DNA from: Theropithecus gelada
Lineage: Eukaryota; Chordata; Mammalia; Primates; Cercopithecidae
Assembly: GCF_003255815.1 (NCBI RefSeq)
Contig: NC_037669.1
Coordinates: forward strand, 125,573,152-125,637,151
Direction: 5' to 3'
Length of the DNA stretch: 64,000 nt
Positions 12,379-23,263 of the stretch are shown here, piece after piece. Position 1 is the first letter of the stretch. The number at the start of each line of letters is the position of its first letter. A program made the position numbers and the translations under genes. The notes under the pieces were generated by a model. The model saw nothing but the letters and a program-made list of their open reading frames with translations. It was not told where the DNA came from and searched no databases.

Positions 12379-13392
12379 ATGGGGAAAAAGCAGGGCAGAA
12401 AAGCTGGAAATTCAAAAAATAAGAGCGCATCTCTCCCTCCAAAGGAATGCAGCTTATTGCCAGGAATGGATCAAAGCTGGATGGAGAATGACTTTGACGA
12501 GTTGAGAGAAGAAGGCTTCAGTACATCAAACTTCTCAGAGCTAAAGAAAGAATTACATACCCAGCGCAAAGAAATCTAAAATCTTGAAAAAAGAATGGAA
12601 GAATGGATAACTAGAATAATCAATGCAGAGAAAGCCATAAACCAACTGACAGAGATAAAAACCATGACATAAGAACTTGACAAATGCACAAGCATCAGTA
12701 ACTGACTCGATCAACTGGAAGAAAGAGTATCAGCGATTGAGGATCAAATGAATGAAATGAAGTGAGAAGAGAAGTCTAAAGAAAAAAGAGGAAAAAGAAA
12801 AGAACAAAGCCTTCAAGAAGTATGGGATTATGTGAAAAGATCAAATCTACGTCTGATTGGACTGCCGGAAAGTGAGGGGGAAAATGGAACCAAGTTGGAA
12901 AACACTCTTCAGGATATCATCCAGGAGAACTTCCCCAACCTAGTAAGGCAGGCCAACATTCAAATTCAGGAAATACAGAGAATGCCACAAAGATACTCCT
13001 CGAGAAGAGCAACTCCAAGACACATAATTGTCAGATTCACCAAAGTTGAAATGAAAGAAAAACTGTTAAGGGCAGCCAGAGAGAAAGGTCGGGTTACCCA
13101 CAAAGGGAAGTCCATCAGACTAACAGCAGATCTCTCGGCAGAAACTCTCCAAGCCAGAAGAGAGTGGGGGCCAATATTCAACATTCTTAAAGAAAAGAAT
13201 TTTCAACCCAGAATTTTATATCCAGCCAAACTAAGTTTCATAAGTGAAGGAGAAATAAAAACCTTTACAGATAAGCAAATGCTTAGAGATTTTGTCACCA
13301 CTAGGCCTGCCCTATAAGAAATCCTGAAGGAAGCACTAAACATGGAATGGAACAACAGGTACCAGCCATTGCAAAAACATGCCAAAATGTAA
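12379..13392 (+). pseudogene. L1 ORF1p (RNA-binding chaperone) remnant
   Basis: ORF1p is the trimeric RNA chaperone of the L1 ribonucleoprotein. The frame starts at ATG 12379 (MGKKQ...) and keeps 338 codons with no net frameshift, matching the usual 338-residue length. It is interrupted by in-frame stops at 12577, 12670, 12703, 12763 and 13315. The stops at 12703 and 13315 look like C-to-T changes of CGA and CAA codons. The N-terminal and coiled-coil regions carry the first four stops. The RRM and C-terminal domains (12832-13314) are open, with well preserved motifs such as RYSSRRATPRHIIVRF and LSAETLQARREWGPIFN. Clearly a dead copy. Confidence 0.95.
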
Positions 13393-13455
13393 AGACCATC
13401 GATGCTAGGAAGAAACTGCATCAACTAGCGAGCAAAATAACCAGTTAATATCATA

Positions 13456-16229
13456 ATGACAGGATCCAGTTCACACATAACTATATTAACCTTAAATGTA
13501 AGTGGACTAAATGGTCCAATTAAAAGACACAGACTGGCAAATTGGATAAAGAGTCAAGACCCACCAGTTTGCTGTATTCAGGAGACCCATCTCACCTGCA
13601 GAGACACACATAGACTCAAAATAAACAGATGGAGGAAGATCTACCAAGAAAATGGAGACCAAAAAAAAGCAGGGGATGCAATGCTAGTCTCTGCTAAAAC
13701 AGACTTTAAACCATCAAAGATCAAAAGAGACAAAGAAGGCCATTACATAATGGTAAAGGGCTCAATTCATCAGGAAGAGCTAACTATCCTAAATATATAT
13801 GTACCCAATACAGGAGCACCTAGATTCATAAAGCAAGTCCTTAAAGACTTACAAAGAGACTTAGACTCCCATACAATATTAATGGGAGACTTCAACACCT
13901 CACTATCAACATTAGACAGATCAATGAGACTGAAAGTTAACAAGGATATCCAGGAATTGAACTCAACTCTGCACCAAGCAGACCTAATAGACATCTACAG
14001 AACTCTCCACCCCAAATCAACAGAATATACATTCTTCTCAGCACCACATCACATTTATTCCAAAATTGAAAACATAGTTGGAAGTAAAGCACTCCTCAGC
14101 AAATGTACAAGAACAGAAATTATAACGAACTGTCTCTCAGACCACAGTGCAATCAAACTAGAACTCAGGACTAAGAAACTCAATCAAAACTGCTCAACAA
14201 CATGGAAACTGAACAACCTGCTCCTGAATGACTACTGCGTACATAACAAAATGAAAGCAGAAATAAAGATGTTCTTTGAAACTACTGAGAACAAAGATAC
14301 AACATACCAGAATCTCTGGGACACATTTAAAGCAGTGTGTAGAGGGAATTGCATAGCACTAAATGCCCACAACAGAAAGCAGGAAAGATCTAAAATTGAC
14401 ACCCTAAAATCACAATTAAAAGAACTAGAGAAGCAAGAGCAAACACATTCAAAAGCTAGCAGAAGGTAAGAAATAACTAACATCAGAGCAGAACTGAGAG
14501 AGAGAGACACAAAAACCCTCCAAAAAATCAATGAATCCAGGAGCTGGTTTTTTTTAAAAGATCAACAAAGTTGATAGACCACTAGTAAGACTAGTAAAGA
14601 AGAAAAGAGAGAAGAATCAAGTAGACACAATAAAAAAGGATGAAGGAGATATCACCACTGACCCCACAGAAATACAAACTACCATCAGAGAATACTATAA
14701 ACACCTCTACGCAAATAAACTAGAAAACCTAGAAGAAACGGAAAGTTTCCTGGACACTTACACTCTCCCAAGACTAAACCAGGAAGAAGTTGAATCCCTG
14801 AATAGACCAATAGCAGGCTCTGAAATTGAGGCAATAATTAATAGCCTACCAAGCAAAAAAAGTCCAGGACCAGATAGATTCACAGCTGAATTCTACCACA
14901 GTTACAAGGAACAGCTGGTACCATTCCTTCTGAAACTATTCCAATCAATAGAAAAAGAGAGAATCCTCCCTAACTCATTTTATGAGGCCAACATCATCCT
15001 AATACCAAAGCTTGCCAGAGACACAACAAAAAAAGAGAATTTGAGACCAATATCCCTGATGAACATCGATGCAAAAATCCTCAATAAAATACTGGCAAAC
15101 CGAATCCAGCAGCACATCAGAAAGCTTATCCACCATGATCAAGTGGGCTTCATCCCTGGGATGCAAGGCTGGTTCAACATACACAAATCAGTAAACATAA
15201 TCCAGCATATAAACAGAACCATAGACAAAGCCACATGATTATCTGAATAGATGCAGAAAAGGCCTTTGACAAAATTCAACAGCCCTTCATGCTAAAAACT
15301 CTCAATAAACAAGGTATTGATAGAACGTATCTCAAAATAATAAGAGCTATTTATGACAAACCCACAGCCAATATCATACTGAATGGGCAAAAACTGGAAG
15401 CATTCCCTTTGAAAACTGGCACAAGACAAGGATTCCCTCTCTCATCACTCCTATTCAAAATAGTGTTGGATATTCTGCCTAGGGCAATCAGGCAAGAGAA
15501 AGAAATCAAGGTATTCAGTTAGGAAAAGAAGAAGTCAAATTGTCCTTGTTTGCAGATGACATGATTATATACTTAGAAAACCCCATCTGATGTCTGTTCT
15601 GATATGAACAGACATTTCTCAAAAGAAGACATGCATACGGCCAACAGACACATGAAAAAATGCTCGTCATCACTGGACATCAGAGAAATGCAAATCAAAA
15701 CCACAATGAGATACCATCTCACACCAGTTAGAATGGCAATCATTAAAAAGTCAGAAGGGCAATCATTAAAAAGTCAGGAAACAAAAGGTGCTGGAGAGGA
15801 TGTGGAGAAATAGGAACACTTTTACACTGTTGGTGGGATTGTAAACTAGTTCAACCATTATGGAAAACAGTATGACGATTCCTCAAGGATCTAGAACTAG
15901 AAGTACCATATGACCCAGCCATCCCATTACTGGGTATATACCCAAAGAATTATAAATCATGCTGCTATAAAGACACATGCACACGTATGTTCACTGCGGC
16001 ACTATTCACAATAGCAAAGACTTGGAATCAACCCAAATGTCCATCAGTGACAGACTGGATTAAGAAAATGTGGCACATATACACCATGGAATACTATGCA
16101 GCCATAAAAAAGGATGAGTTTGTGTCCTTTGTAGGGACATGGATGCAGCTGGAAACCATCATTCTCAGCAAACTATCACAAGAACAGAAAACCAAACACT
16201 ACATGTTCTCACTCATAGGTGGGAACTGA
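13456..16229 (+). pseudogene. L1 ORF2p (endonuclease/reverse transcriptase) remnant with internal deletion
   Basis: ORF2p nicks target DNA and reverse-transcribes L1 RNA. The endonuclease domain is open for 337 codons (13456-14469). It retains N14, E43, Y115, D145, N147, D229 and H230; position 205, normally Asp, is Glu. The frame stops at 14467 where a Gln codon is expected. Reverse transcriptase blocks follow in shifting frames (14999-15600), including the catalytic FADD at about 15550-15561. Directly after this (near 15590) the sequence jumps to the C-terminal region, so about 1 kb (roughly 360 residues, the rest of RT and the linker) is missing. The C-terminal Cys-rich region (15604-16229) ends at the normal SLIGGN terminus. 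A 20-bp duplication at 15735-15777 further disrupts it. Confidence 0.95.
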
Positions 16230-16480
16230 ACAATGAGATCACTTGGACTCGGGAAGGGGAACATCACACATCGGGGCCTATTATGGGGAGGGGGGAGGGG
16301 GGAGGGATTGCATTGGGAGTTATACCTGATGTAAATGATGAGTTGATGGGTGCTGACGAGTTGATGGATTCAGCACACCAACATGGCACAAGTATACATA
16401 TGTAATAAACCTGCACATTGTGCATATGTACCCTAGAACTTAAAGTATAATAAAAAAAAGAAAAAAAAAAAAAGAAAAGC
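16230..16480 (+). other. L1 3'UTR and A-rich tail
   Basis: Shows the polypurine G-tract (near 16284-16304), cagcacaccaacatggcac, a weak polyadenylation region (aagtataataaaaa) and an A-rich tail broken by G. A short stretch 'gatgagttgatgggtgctga' is partly repeated just downstream (near 16338-16369). Confidence 0.9.
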
Positions 16481-16484
16481 TACA

Positions 16485-16915
16485 ATTAGATATTGTCTTA
16501 TCCCAGTTTAAATGGCTTAAAATGGTACTCTTTCCTTCACATCATTGCCAGCATTTGTTACTGCCTGTCTCTCTCTTGTAGAAGAATGGTTACCAGAGTC
16601 TGGGAAAGGTAGTTGGGGTTAGGAAAAATTGGCAATGCTAAATGAGTAAAAAAAACCAGAAAGAATGAATAAGACCTACTATTTGATAGCACAACAGGAT
16701 GAATATTGTCAATGATAACTTAATTTTACATTTTAAAATAAAGAATGTAATTGGATTGTTTGCAACTCATAGAATAAATGCTTGAGGGAATGGATACCCC
16801 TTCTCCATGTTGTGCTTTTTTCACATTGCATGCCTGTATCAAAATGTGTCATGTACCCCATAAATATATACACCTATTATGCAGCCACAAAAATTAAAAA
16901 AATAAAACCGAGACT
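16485..16915 (+). repeat. Older L1 3' end fragment
   Basis: From about 16575 it matches an L1PB/L1MA-type 3'UTR: tggttaccagagtctggg, aataagacctactatttgat, ataaatgcttgagggaatgg and a final accccataaatatatacacc with an A-rich end. The first 90 bases look like a short, possibly inverted, ORF2 piece (cattgccagcatttgttact is the antisense sense). The young L1 seems to have landed next to or in this older copy. Confidence 0.8.
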
Positions 16916-16979
16916 AAAATTGGACAGAATATTACAAAATACTTAAATACTAATATTTAGTCAAAAACTGTGTTATCTC

Positions 16980-17115
16980 AAGTTTACTTGGTGCTTGCTA
17001 TACACCAGGCACTATTTTAAATATTGATCTATATTAGCTCATTATAATAACTCATTACCTTTCCCTATACACCCTCTGATAAAGGTATTAACACTTATTT
17101 TGTTATTAATTTTAA
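16980..17115 (-). repeat. MIR SINE fragment, antisense
   Basis: Matches the reverse complement of the MIR tail: tggtgcttgctatacaccag, gcactattttaaatattgat and a diverged tail of catt/ctcattataataactcatt. Confidence 0.6.
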
Positions 17116-17384
17116 AAAGTCACAGTCCATGAAAAAGAAGAAAATACCTAAGATAGATAACTTATTTTTTTTTTATTCAATCCATAAGATAGAAAAGCTT
17201 AAAATCTGTAGCTTTCTAGAACTGAAAGACAAATTCAAGCATCCTCGTCATAACATCTCATTTTAACAATTAAGCAATTGAATGCTGTGCCTGGGCTAAA
17301 AACACAATCATTGTTGAATCAAAACTCTTGTAATGCCTCATCCGTTACCTTAACATAAGACAATATATTTTATCACCAATATTA

Positions 17385-17480
17385 GGAAAATAATAATACC
17401 TGTGTCAAGTGGTTGGTTTGAAAAGTAAACTAGTTAGCACATATAAAACAGTACCTAGTATATAATTAGCATTCCATCAA
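17385..17480 (+). repeat. MIR-like fragment, sense
   Basis: Resembles the 3' half of MIR: aataataatacctgtgtca, then ttagcacatataaaacagta and cctagtatataattagcatt. Short and diverged. Confidence 0.45.
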
Positions 17481-19056
17481 TTCGGGCTAGTATTTGGGTA
17501 GACTAGTGATTAATCTTTCTCACCTTAAAACATTTCATTTCTTTGGAAATTCTCAGATTTCTCTCATATTGTTCTGCCATTTTTAGGCCTTAAATCTTTT
17601 AAAAGTACAATTAATTACATAAGTGCTCAAAACCTAAAATTATTTGCTAATGATCTAAACATACTAACAGTTATTTAAAACTGTTATTTAAATATTATTT
17701 AAAAGTGTTTTGTTCTGTTAAATGTTGAAAATGAGTTTACATGCACTGACCCTGTACTTCTAGCAATTGATGTTTATGTCTGAACAATATAATAATGTTT
17801 TGAATAGAGTCATCTTGTGCTTCGTCTAATAATATATGCAGGATTGAAGTTAACTCTGAAGCAATAATATATACCTAGGATACTTTTCTGGTGCACTATT
17901 TTGATTTTTAGTTTGGTGCTGCTAAAATGGGAGGAGATAGGAAGGTTTTAAGGAAGAGGGTCTACATGCTTCTAGGAGTTTATCAGTCTCTGAGGATAGG
18001 TGAATTTTGAGTTTGAAAATGAACTGAAAATATCCTTAAGAACATACTCCTATTTATCCCATCTAAGTGCACGGCCCTAAGGAAATATGATCATTCCTGA
18101 GGCTAAATAGAATATTGGGACTATGGTGTATATATTTGTTAGAAAAAAACAAAACAGTTGCATGATTAACTCTTGAATAAATTATTGAGATGTTTTAGAA
18201 TAAAACCCAAATGAAGATTTAAGACTTGAAGATAAATAGAAAATGTATGAGTTTGGTTAACTCAACAAAAAGCAACAAAATATTTGTAAACATTCAGAAT
18301 ATCAAATGAAAACTTCACTTTTTATCCAAATGTTTAGCATCATAAAATACAGTTCCTCAACTCATTTCAACTTTTGGGGGACAATCAGGTGGTTTAGGAG
18401 AAACTGGTGTAATATCTATACCACATTTTGGTTAGGAAATTACAATTGCACTGTTAACATTTTTAGGATCATATTCTAGGTTTCTATTTACCCATTAATT
18501 ATTCTCTTATGGAAAATAGTGTCTATATTCACATTTATTAAAAGTGTTCTAGAACTTTCCATGTAAGAAAAAAAAATCACACAAATAATTTTTAAGGAAA
18601 TTATTTTTTACTATGAGGTCAGTTTGTGCTAGATAAATCTAGAGTATACAATTTTACCATTAATGAAATTGACATCTACCACAGTTGTTAAATATTCAGT
18701 TAAGAATGCTCATGGTAAAATCTTATCAGCTTTAAAACTATTGAATATCTGATGCAGTCTATGGGAATTAGTGTTTTCAGTAAAATGTTCTCCAACATGA
18801 GCAGTGTGTTGTCAAGAAGTTTCAAATCTATAATACTCAGTTCCTTCTTCCCTTCTTACATTCTACATGCACATACATTCAGATGCCAAAATATGTCTGA
18901 GAATGAAAAGGTGCAGAAAGAGAGAAAAGGAGAATGTGATAAAGAATAAGAGAGAGAGAGAGAAACAAAATAGATTGTTGTCAATTCAAAATTTTTCCTT
19001 GAGTTGTTTGTAAACTATGTACACATAAGAGAACTAATTACAGCAGTAATTTTCAT
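17481..19056. other. AT-rich low-copy sequence
   Basis: No gene or repeat recognised with confidence. A short GA run (near 18949-18963) is the only simple sequence. Confidence 0.5.
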
Positions 19057-19070
19057 CCATGAGCTATTTC

Positions 19071-19531
19071 ATTTTTAGACAGAGTCTTACTCTGCTGCTC
19101 AGGCTGGACTGTAATGGTGTGATCTCAATTCACTGAAACCTCCCCCTCCCCGGTTCAAGAAATTCTCCTGCCTCAGCCTCCTGAGCAGCTGGGATTACAG
19201 GTGCGCACTACCACGCCCAGCTAATTTTTTTTTTGTTTTTGTTTTTGTTTTTGTTTTTGAGACGGAGTCTCGCTCTGTTGCCCAGGCTGGAGTGCCGTGG
19301 CCGGATCTCAGCTCACTGCAAGCTCTGACTCCTGGGTTTACGCCATTCTCCTGCCTCAGCCTCCCGAGTAGCTGGGACTACGCCACCTCGCCCGGCTAGT
19401 TTTTTGTATTTTTTAGTAGAGATGGGGTTTCACCATATTAGCCAGGATGGTCTCGATCTCCTGACCTCGTGATCCACCCGTCTCGGCCTCCCAAAGTGCT
19501 GGGATTACAGGCGTAAGCCACTGCATCTGAC
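19071..19531 (-). repeat. Three-armed Alu composite (left-right-right), antisense
   Basis: Reading the minus strand: a full young AluY (left and right arms, 19531 down to about 19259), its A-rich tail with (CAAAAA) units (about 19226-19258), then an extra older right arm beginning aattagctggg and ending near 19071. One perfect 14-bp target duplication, ccatgagctatttc, flanks the whole unit (19057-19070 and 19532-19545). The outer older Alu therefore lacks its own left arm. It could come from insertion of AluY into the A-rich linker followed by left-arm recombination, or from a templated event during insertion. Confidence 0.88.
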
Positions 19532-19961
19532 CCATGAGCTATTTCTATTCTTCAAAAATATTGCATCATTTGGAAATTTTAAAGGTTATGAGAGATTTTT
19601 CTTAATTCAGGTTAGAGCAGTTCAGACTTGAGGTTAATTCAACCAAATCATTAAATATTTGTATTAGGATATAAATAGGATTCTAAAAAATTTAATTTAT
19701 CTTACCCTATGGCTATTACTATCCCAAGTCATATAATTCTTATCAAAAGAACACTTGCATGTCTTCATGTTAAGCAAATTTTTTTCTCTCCTCTTATCCT
19801 TAGCAGCTTCCTTATATTTAGCATATTTCTCTTTTGAAATTTTGTTTACATTTCACAGACAACATTCATTAAAAATATTGAAATTTTGAAAAATATCTAA
19901 TACTTATTTTTACCAAAAAATGCAATAAGAGGCCTTTAAGTTAAGGAAGGCAGAATGAAGG

Positions 19962-20017
19962 TATATATATATACACACACACACATATATATACACACAA
20001 ACATATATATATATATG
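19962..20017. repeat. (TA)n/(CA)n microsatellite
   Basis: Alternating TA and CA runs, about 56 bp, no associated gene. Confidence 0.95.
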
Positions 20018-20640
20018 TTTTATTTCTAAAACCCTACTAAAATGACAGCAAATGGGGTTTAAATTTTTGTTGAAGTCACCAAGCACAGAGAACAGGAGAG
20101 AAATGCAGAAAACATCAAAATAATTTTAGGAGCTGAGGAACAGATGTATGAATTGTAACTAAGTTAACATACTCAAGGAAGCCCAGTTGTAAGACTCAAT
20201 TCCAAAGCTAAGTTGTTAGCAGTAAAGAAACCTATGTCATACTACAGAGACCCAAAATTTCAAAGATTTTTAATGTCTGGTATCTCTCAGAGAGAGGGCA
20301 GGAAAGTGAGGCCCATCTAAATCAGAATCGTTTGAAAGACTTTTGAAGAAGTATTGAGAGCCCTAAAACCTTCCCAAACTCTGTACTGTCAGGCAATTCC
20401 TCTTCCTTTATGTTATCAAAAGGCTGGAATTTCATTATCCACAGAGCATAAAATGAAGACATCAGGCACAAGTGAAGGCTTGGGTATATTTCTGCAAAAA
20501 GGATGATTAAGTACATTTTGTTGCTATACTTAATGTTGAGATGCAGAGTCTTCTTTCCTCCCCCTTCCATTTGGTTCCCAGAATACTGGCAAATAACTCA
20601 CAATTTCCAAGCAAGAGATTGGAAGAGTCTTCTGTAAGGA
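20018..20640. other. Low-copy sequence
   Basis: No repeat recognised. A minus-strand 82-codon frame at 20322-20570 shows no known domain. Confidence 0.5.
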
Positions 20641-20788
20641 ATATGACTACCCTAAGAGTACAGAACTTAAGATAATAAGATTATGGATACCCTAAGAATA
20701 CAGAACTTAAGATAATAAAAATATGGCTACCCTAAGAATACAAAACCTGAGATAACAGGAACATGGCTACCTTAAGAATACAGAACCT
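20641..20788. repeat. 40-bp minisatellite, about 3.7 units, split by AluY
   Basis: Units start at 20641, 20681, 20721 and 20761 with an exact 40-bp period and the core atatggctaccctaagaata (variants between units). The fourth unit is interrupted at 20788 by an AluY and continues after it (aagataagg at 21086). Confidence 0.9.
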
Positions 20789-21070
20789 CTCAAGCCTGTA
20801 ATCCCAGCACTTTGGGAGGCCGAGACGGGCGGATCACGAGGTCAGGAGATCGAGACCATCCTGGCTGACACAGTGAAACCCTGTCTCTACTAAAAAATAC
20901 AAAAAACTAGCCGGGCGAGGTGGCGGGCGCCTGTAGTCCCCGCTACTCGGGAGGCTGAGGCAGGAGAATGGCGTAAACCCGGGAGGCGGAGCTTGCAGTG
21001 AGCCGAGATCTGGCCACTGCACTCCAGCCTGGGCGGCAGAGCGAGACTCCGTCTCAAAAAAAAAAAAAAA
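20789..21070 (+). repeat. Young AluY (cercopithecid-type), 5' truncated by about 20 bp
   Basis: Starts within the Alu head at tcaagcctgtaatcc and ends in a pure poly(A). A perfect 15-bp target duplication aagaatacagaacct flanks it (20774-20788 and 21071-21085). Variants gccgggcgaggtgg and gagatctggccactgc suggest an Old World monkey AluYR lineage. Low divergence and a clean tail make this one of the youngest insertions in the window. Confidence 0.93.
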
Positions 21071-21199
21071 AAGAATACAGAACCTAAGATAAGGATTCCC
21101 TAATTAAACTGTACAGCTGTAATATCATAAAATGAAGCTTATAGGTAACAAGCCCTTCCCACAGTTACCAATCCTCTAAGTAGTTTTGGTGTCCAACAT

Positions 21200-22560
21200 T
21201 ATATATAAGCATGCAGATAAAGATTGTTACACATTTCAGTTAAGCCTCCTGTACAAAAGACAAAGATGAAACACATAATCAGAATAACAATAAAAAACAA
21301 CTGGAAGGAGGCAGTCTATGAATTGAGAAGAAAACTTCAAAAGAATTATTTTCTGTCAATGAAAGGAAGACACTTTTCTTCCTCTAAGAAAATAACACTG
21401 CCATATATAATAAAACAGATAACAAACAATAACTCGGAGAAATTAATAATATGATAGTGTAAGTGAAATGAAGAAAGATAGTGAAATAATTTTCTAGAAA
21501 ATAGAGCAGAGAAAAACAAAAATTAGGAGAGTAAGGATAAAATTAATAAAGAACCATTTTAGATTATCCAAATAGGAATAACACGAATTCCAGAAAGATC
21601 AACTAAGACAGAAGAAAGAAAAAAATACAAAGTAAGTGGTCTAAAAATGTCCTAAAAACTGATAGACATGAGTTTCCAGATTGTAAAGGACCACTGATTG
21701 CCCAGTAAAGCAAATGTAAAAAGACCAGTATCCGTACTTATCATTCTGAAATTATAGAGCACACAGAATAGAGAAATTATTGTAAAAGTTTTCAAAGAGA
21801 AAAAATAAATTGGTTATTAATATGAAGACTCTGTAGACAGAATTGCATGAGAATTTCAAAAACTACACCGAAAGCTAAAGAAAATGAAGTAAAGCTTTTA
21901 ACATTCTGAGGGAAAATAACTTCCACTTCAAATTATAAATCCTATCAAATTATCTGCTAGATATGAATGTGGACTAAAGACATTTTCAATATGCAAAATC
22001 CCGCCAAAATTACCTATGTCACTTTTCTAAGACCCTGAGAAAATATAATGAGAATAAGCTGTTTAGGCTTAAGTTTTGTCTACCCCAAAACCTTCTTTAA
22101 CTGCAGAGAAAATGAAGTCAGATTGCTTATATAAACACTGTTCCCTTATTCATAAGCGTAAACCAACACGATCAAGTATCATTATATAATGATACTTGAT
22201 CCATGTTAAGGAAAATGATGTCCATGAAGTAGAGAAATTAAAAACACTGGGGGGACAATTGACAACAAAGTTGTGAGACGTTTTTCTTAAAGTTAGGAAG
22301 AACTGAATTTTATGAGATTTAAAAAGCCCTCCATAATTGAGGAAAAAACCGGTTTCAAAATTCTCTATGCTGAGATAAATAATTGAATTTCAAGGATGAA
22401 GAACTTTTAAAACATTTAGCAGGAGAAATAAGGGAATTCATACCTCTGTATTCTCTAGAGATGATCTATAGTGAATCTTGGAAGACAATGGAGCAATAAT
22501 TGTAAAATTCTAAAAGCCCAAGAAAGGTGTGAACAGCTTTTAATTTTTATTCTATGCTTT
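21200..22560 (+). repeat. HAL1 half-LINE (L1 ORF1-like), decayed
   Basis: Diverged match to HAL1, the L1-derived element with an ORF1-like but no ORF2: acatgagtttccagattg, ccactgattgcccag, cattctgagggaaaataa, agacattttcaatatgcaa and gaagacaatggagcaat. No long frame remains (best 76 codons at 21224-21454). The left boundary is approximate. Confidence 0.7.
22170..22201. repeat. 32-bp perfect palindrome
   Basis: Two 16-bp arms, gatcaagtatcattat and its exact reverse complement, abut with no spacer inside the HAL1 remnant. It could form a hairpin or cruciform. See findings. Confidence 0.97.
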
Positions 22561-22933
22561 TTGCACTATTGGAATTTTTGAAACATACGCATTTCTAGAA
22601 GATTAACAAGTATTGATATATGTTTATTGGCATAGAATTCTGGACCTGTATTTGTTAGTATCAGGTTCAGCTACATGTAACAAAGTGAAACTAAAATGAA
22701 ATCAATCAATTAAAGAAAATAAATACTGGATAAGCAAGTTTGTTGTCTGTTTATCTCTTGAGATACTTCAATCTGGGCCTTCTCTTCCAGAAACTAGGCT
22801 TATACTATCTTGCTATTCCAAGCTGATTTTCTCAAACTAGGCCATCATATCTAAATTCTAGATAAGAAAATGAATAAATAAAGAACTAATGATTCATTTT
22901 TAAGGACACGTACCAGAAATACCATAATAAAGA

Positions 22934-23263
22934 TCTTCTGGCTGGGCACAGTGGCTCACTCCTGTAATCCCAGCACTTTGTGAGGCTGAGGTGGGTGGAT
23001 CACTTGTGCTCAGGAGTTTGCAACTAGCCTGGGCAACACACTGAGACTCTGACTCCACAAAAATATTCATACAAAAAGTAGCTGGGTGCAGTGGCACACA
23101 CCTATAGGCCCAGCTACTCAGGAGGCTGAGGTGGGAGGATCACTTGAGCCCAGAAGTTCGAGGCTGCAGTGAGCTGAGAATCCCACCACTGCACTCCAGC
23201 CTGAGCAACAGAGCAAGACCCTGTCTCAAAAAAATAAATAAATAAATAAATAAAATCTCCTTA
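22934..23263 (+). repeat. Old Alu (AluJ-like), sense
   Basis: Complete dimer from ggctgggcacagtggctc to an (AAAT) tail at 23229-23263. Old variants such as gggaggatcacttgagccca indicate the AluJ level. Confidence 0.92.

Larger units (their letters stand above)
11387..16480 (+). mobile_element. L1PA-type LINE-1, near full length, inactive
   Basis: Contains 5'UTR (11387-12378, missing only the first few tens of bases), ORF1 (12379-13392), an inter-ORF spacer, ORF2 (13456-16229, with an internal deletion) and a 3'UTR with a G-rich tract and A-rich tail (16230-16480). Divergence from the young L1 consensus, several in-frame stops and the deletion make it inactive. It belongs to a middle-aged primate L1PA group; the exact subfamily cannot be set by eye. 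A clear target duplication was not found. Confidence 0.95.

Noticed and set aside
20641..21095. CRISPR array from the 40-bp periodic units
   Set aside because: The whole unit repeats without unique spacers; it is a minisatellite in primate DNA.
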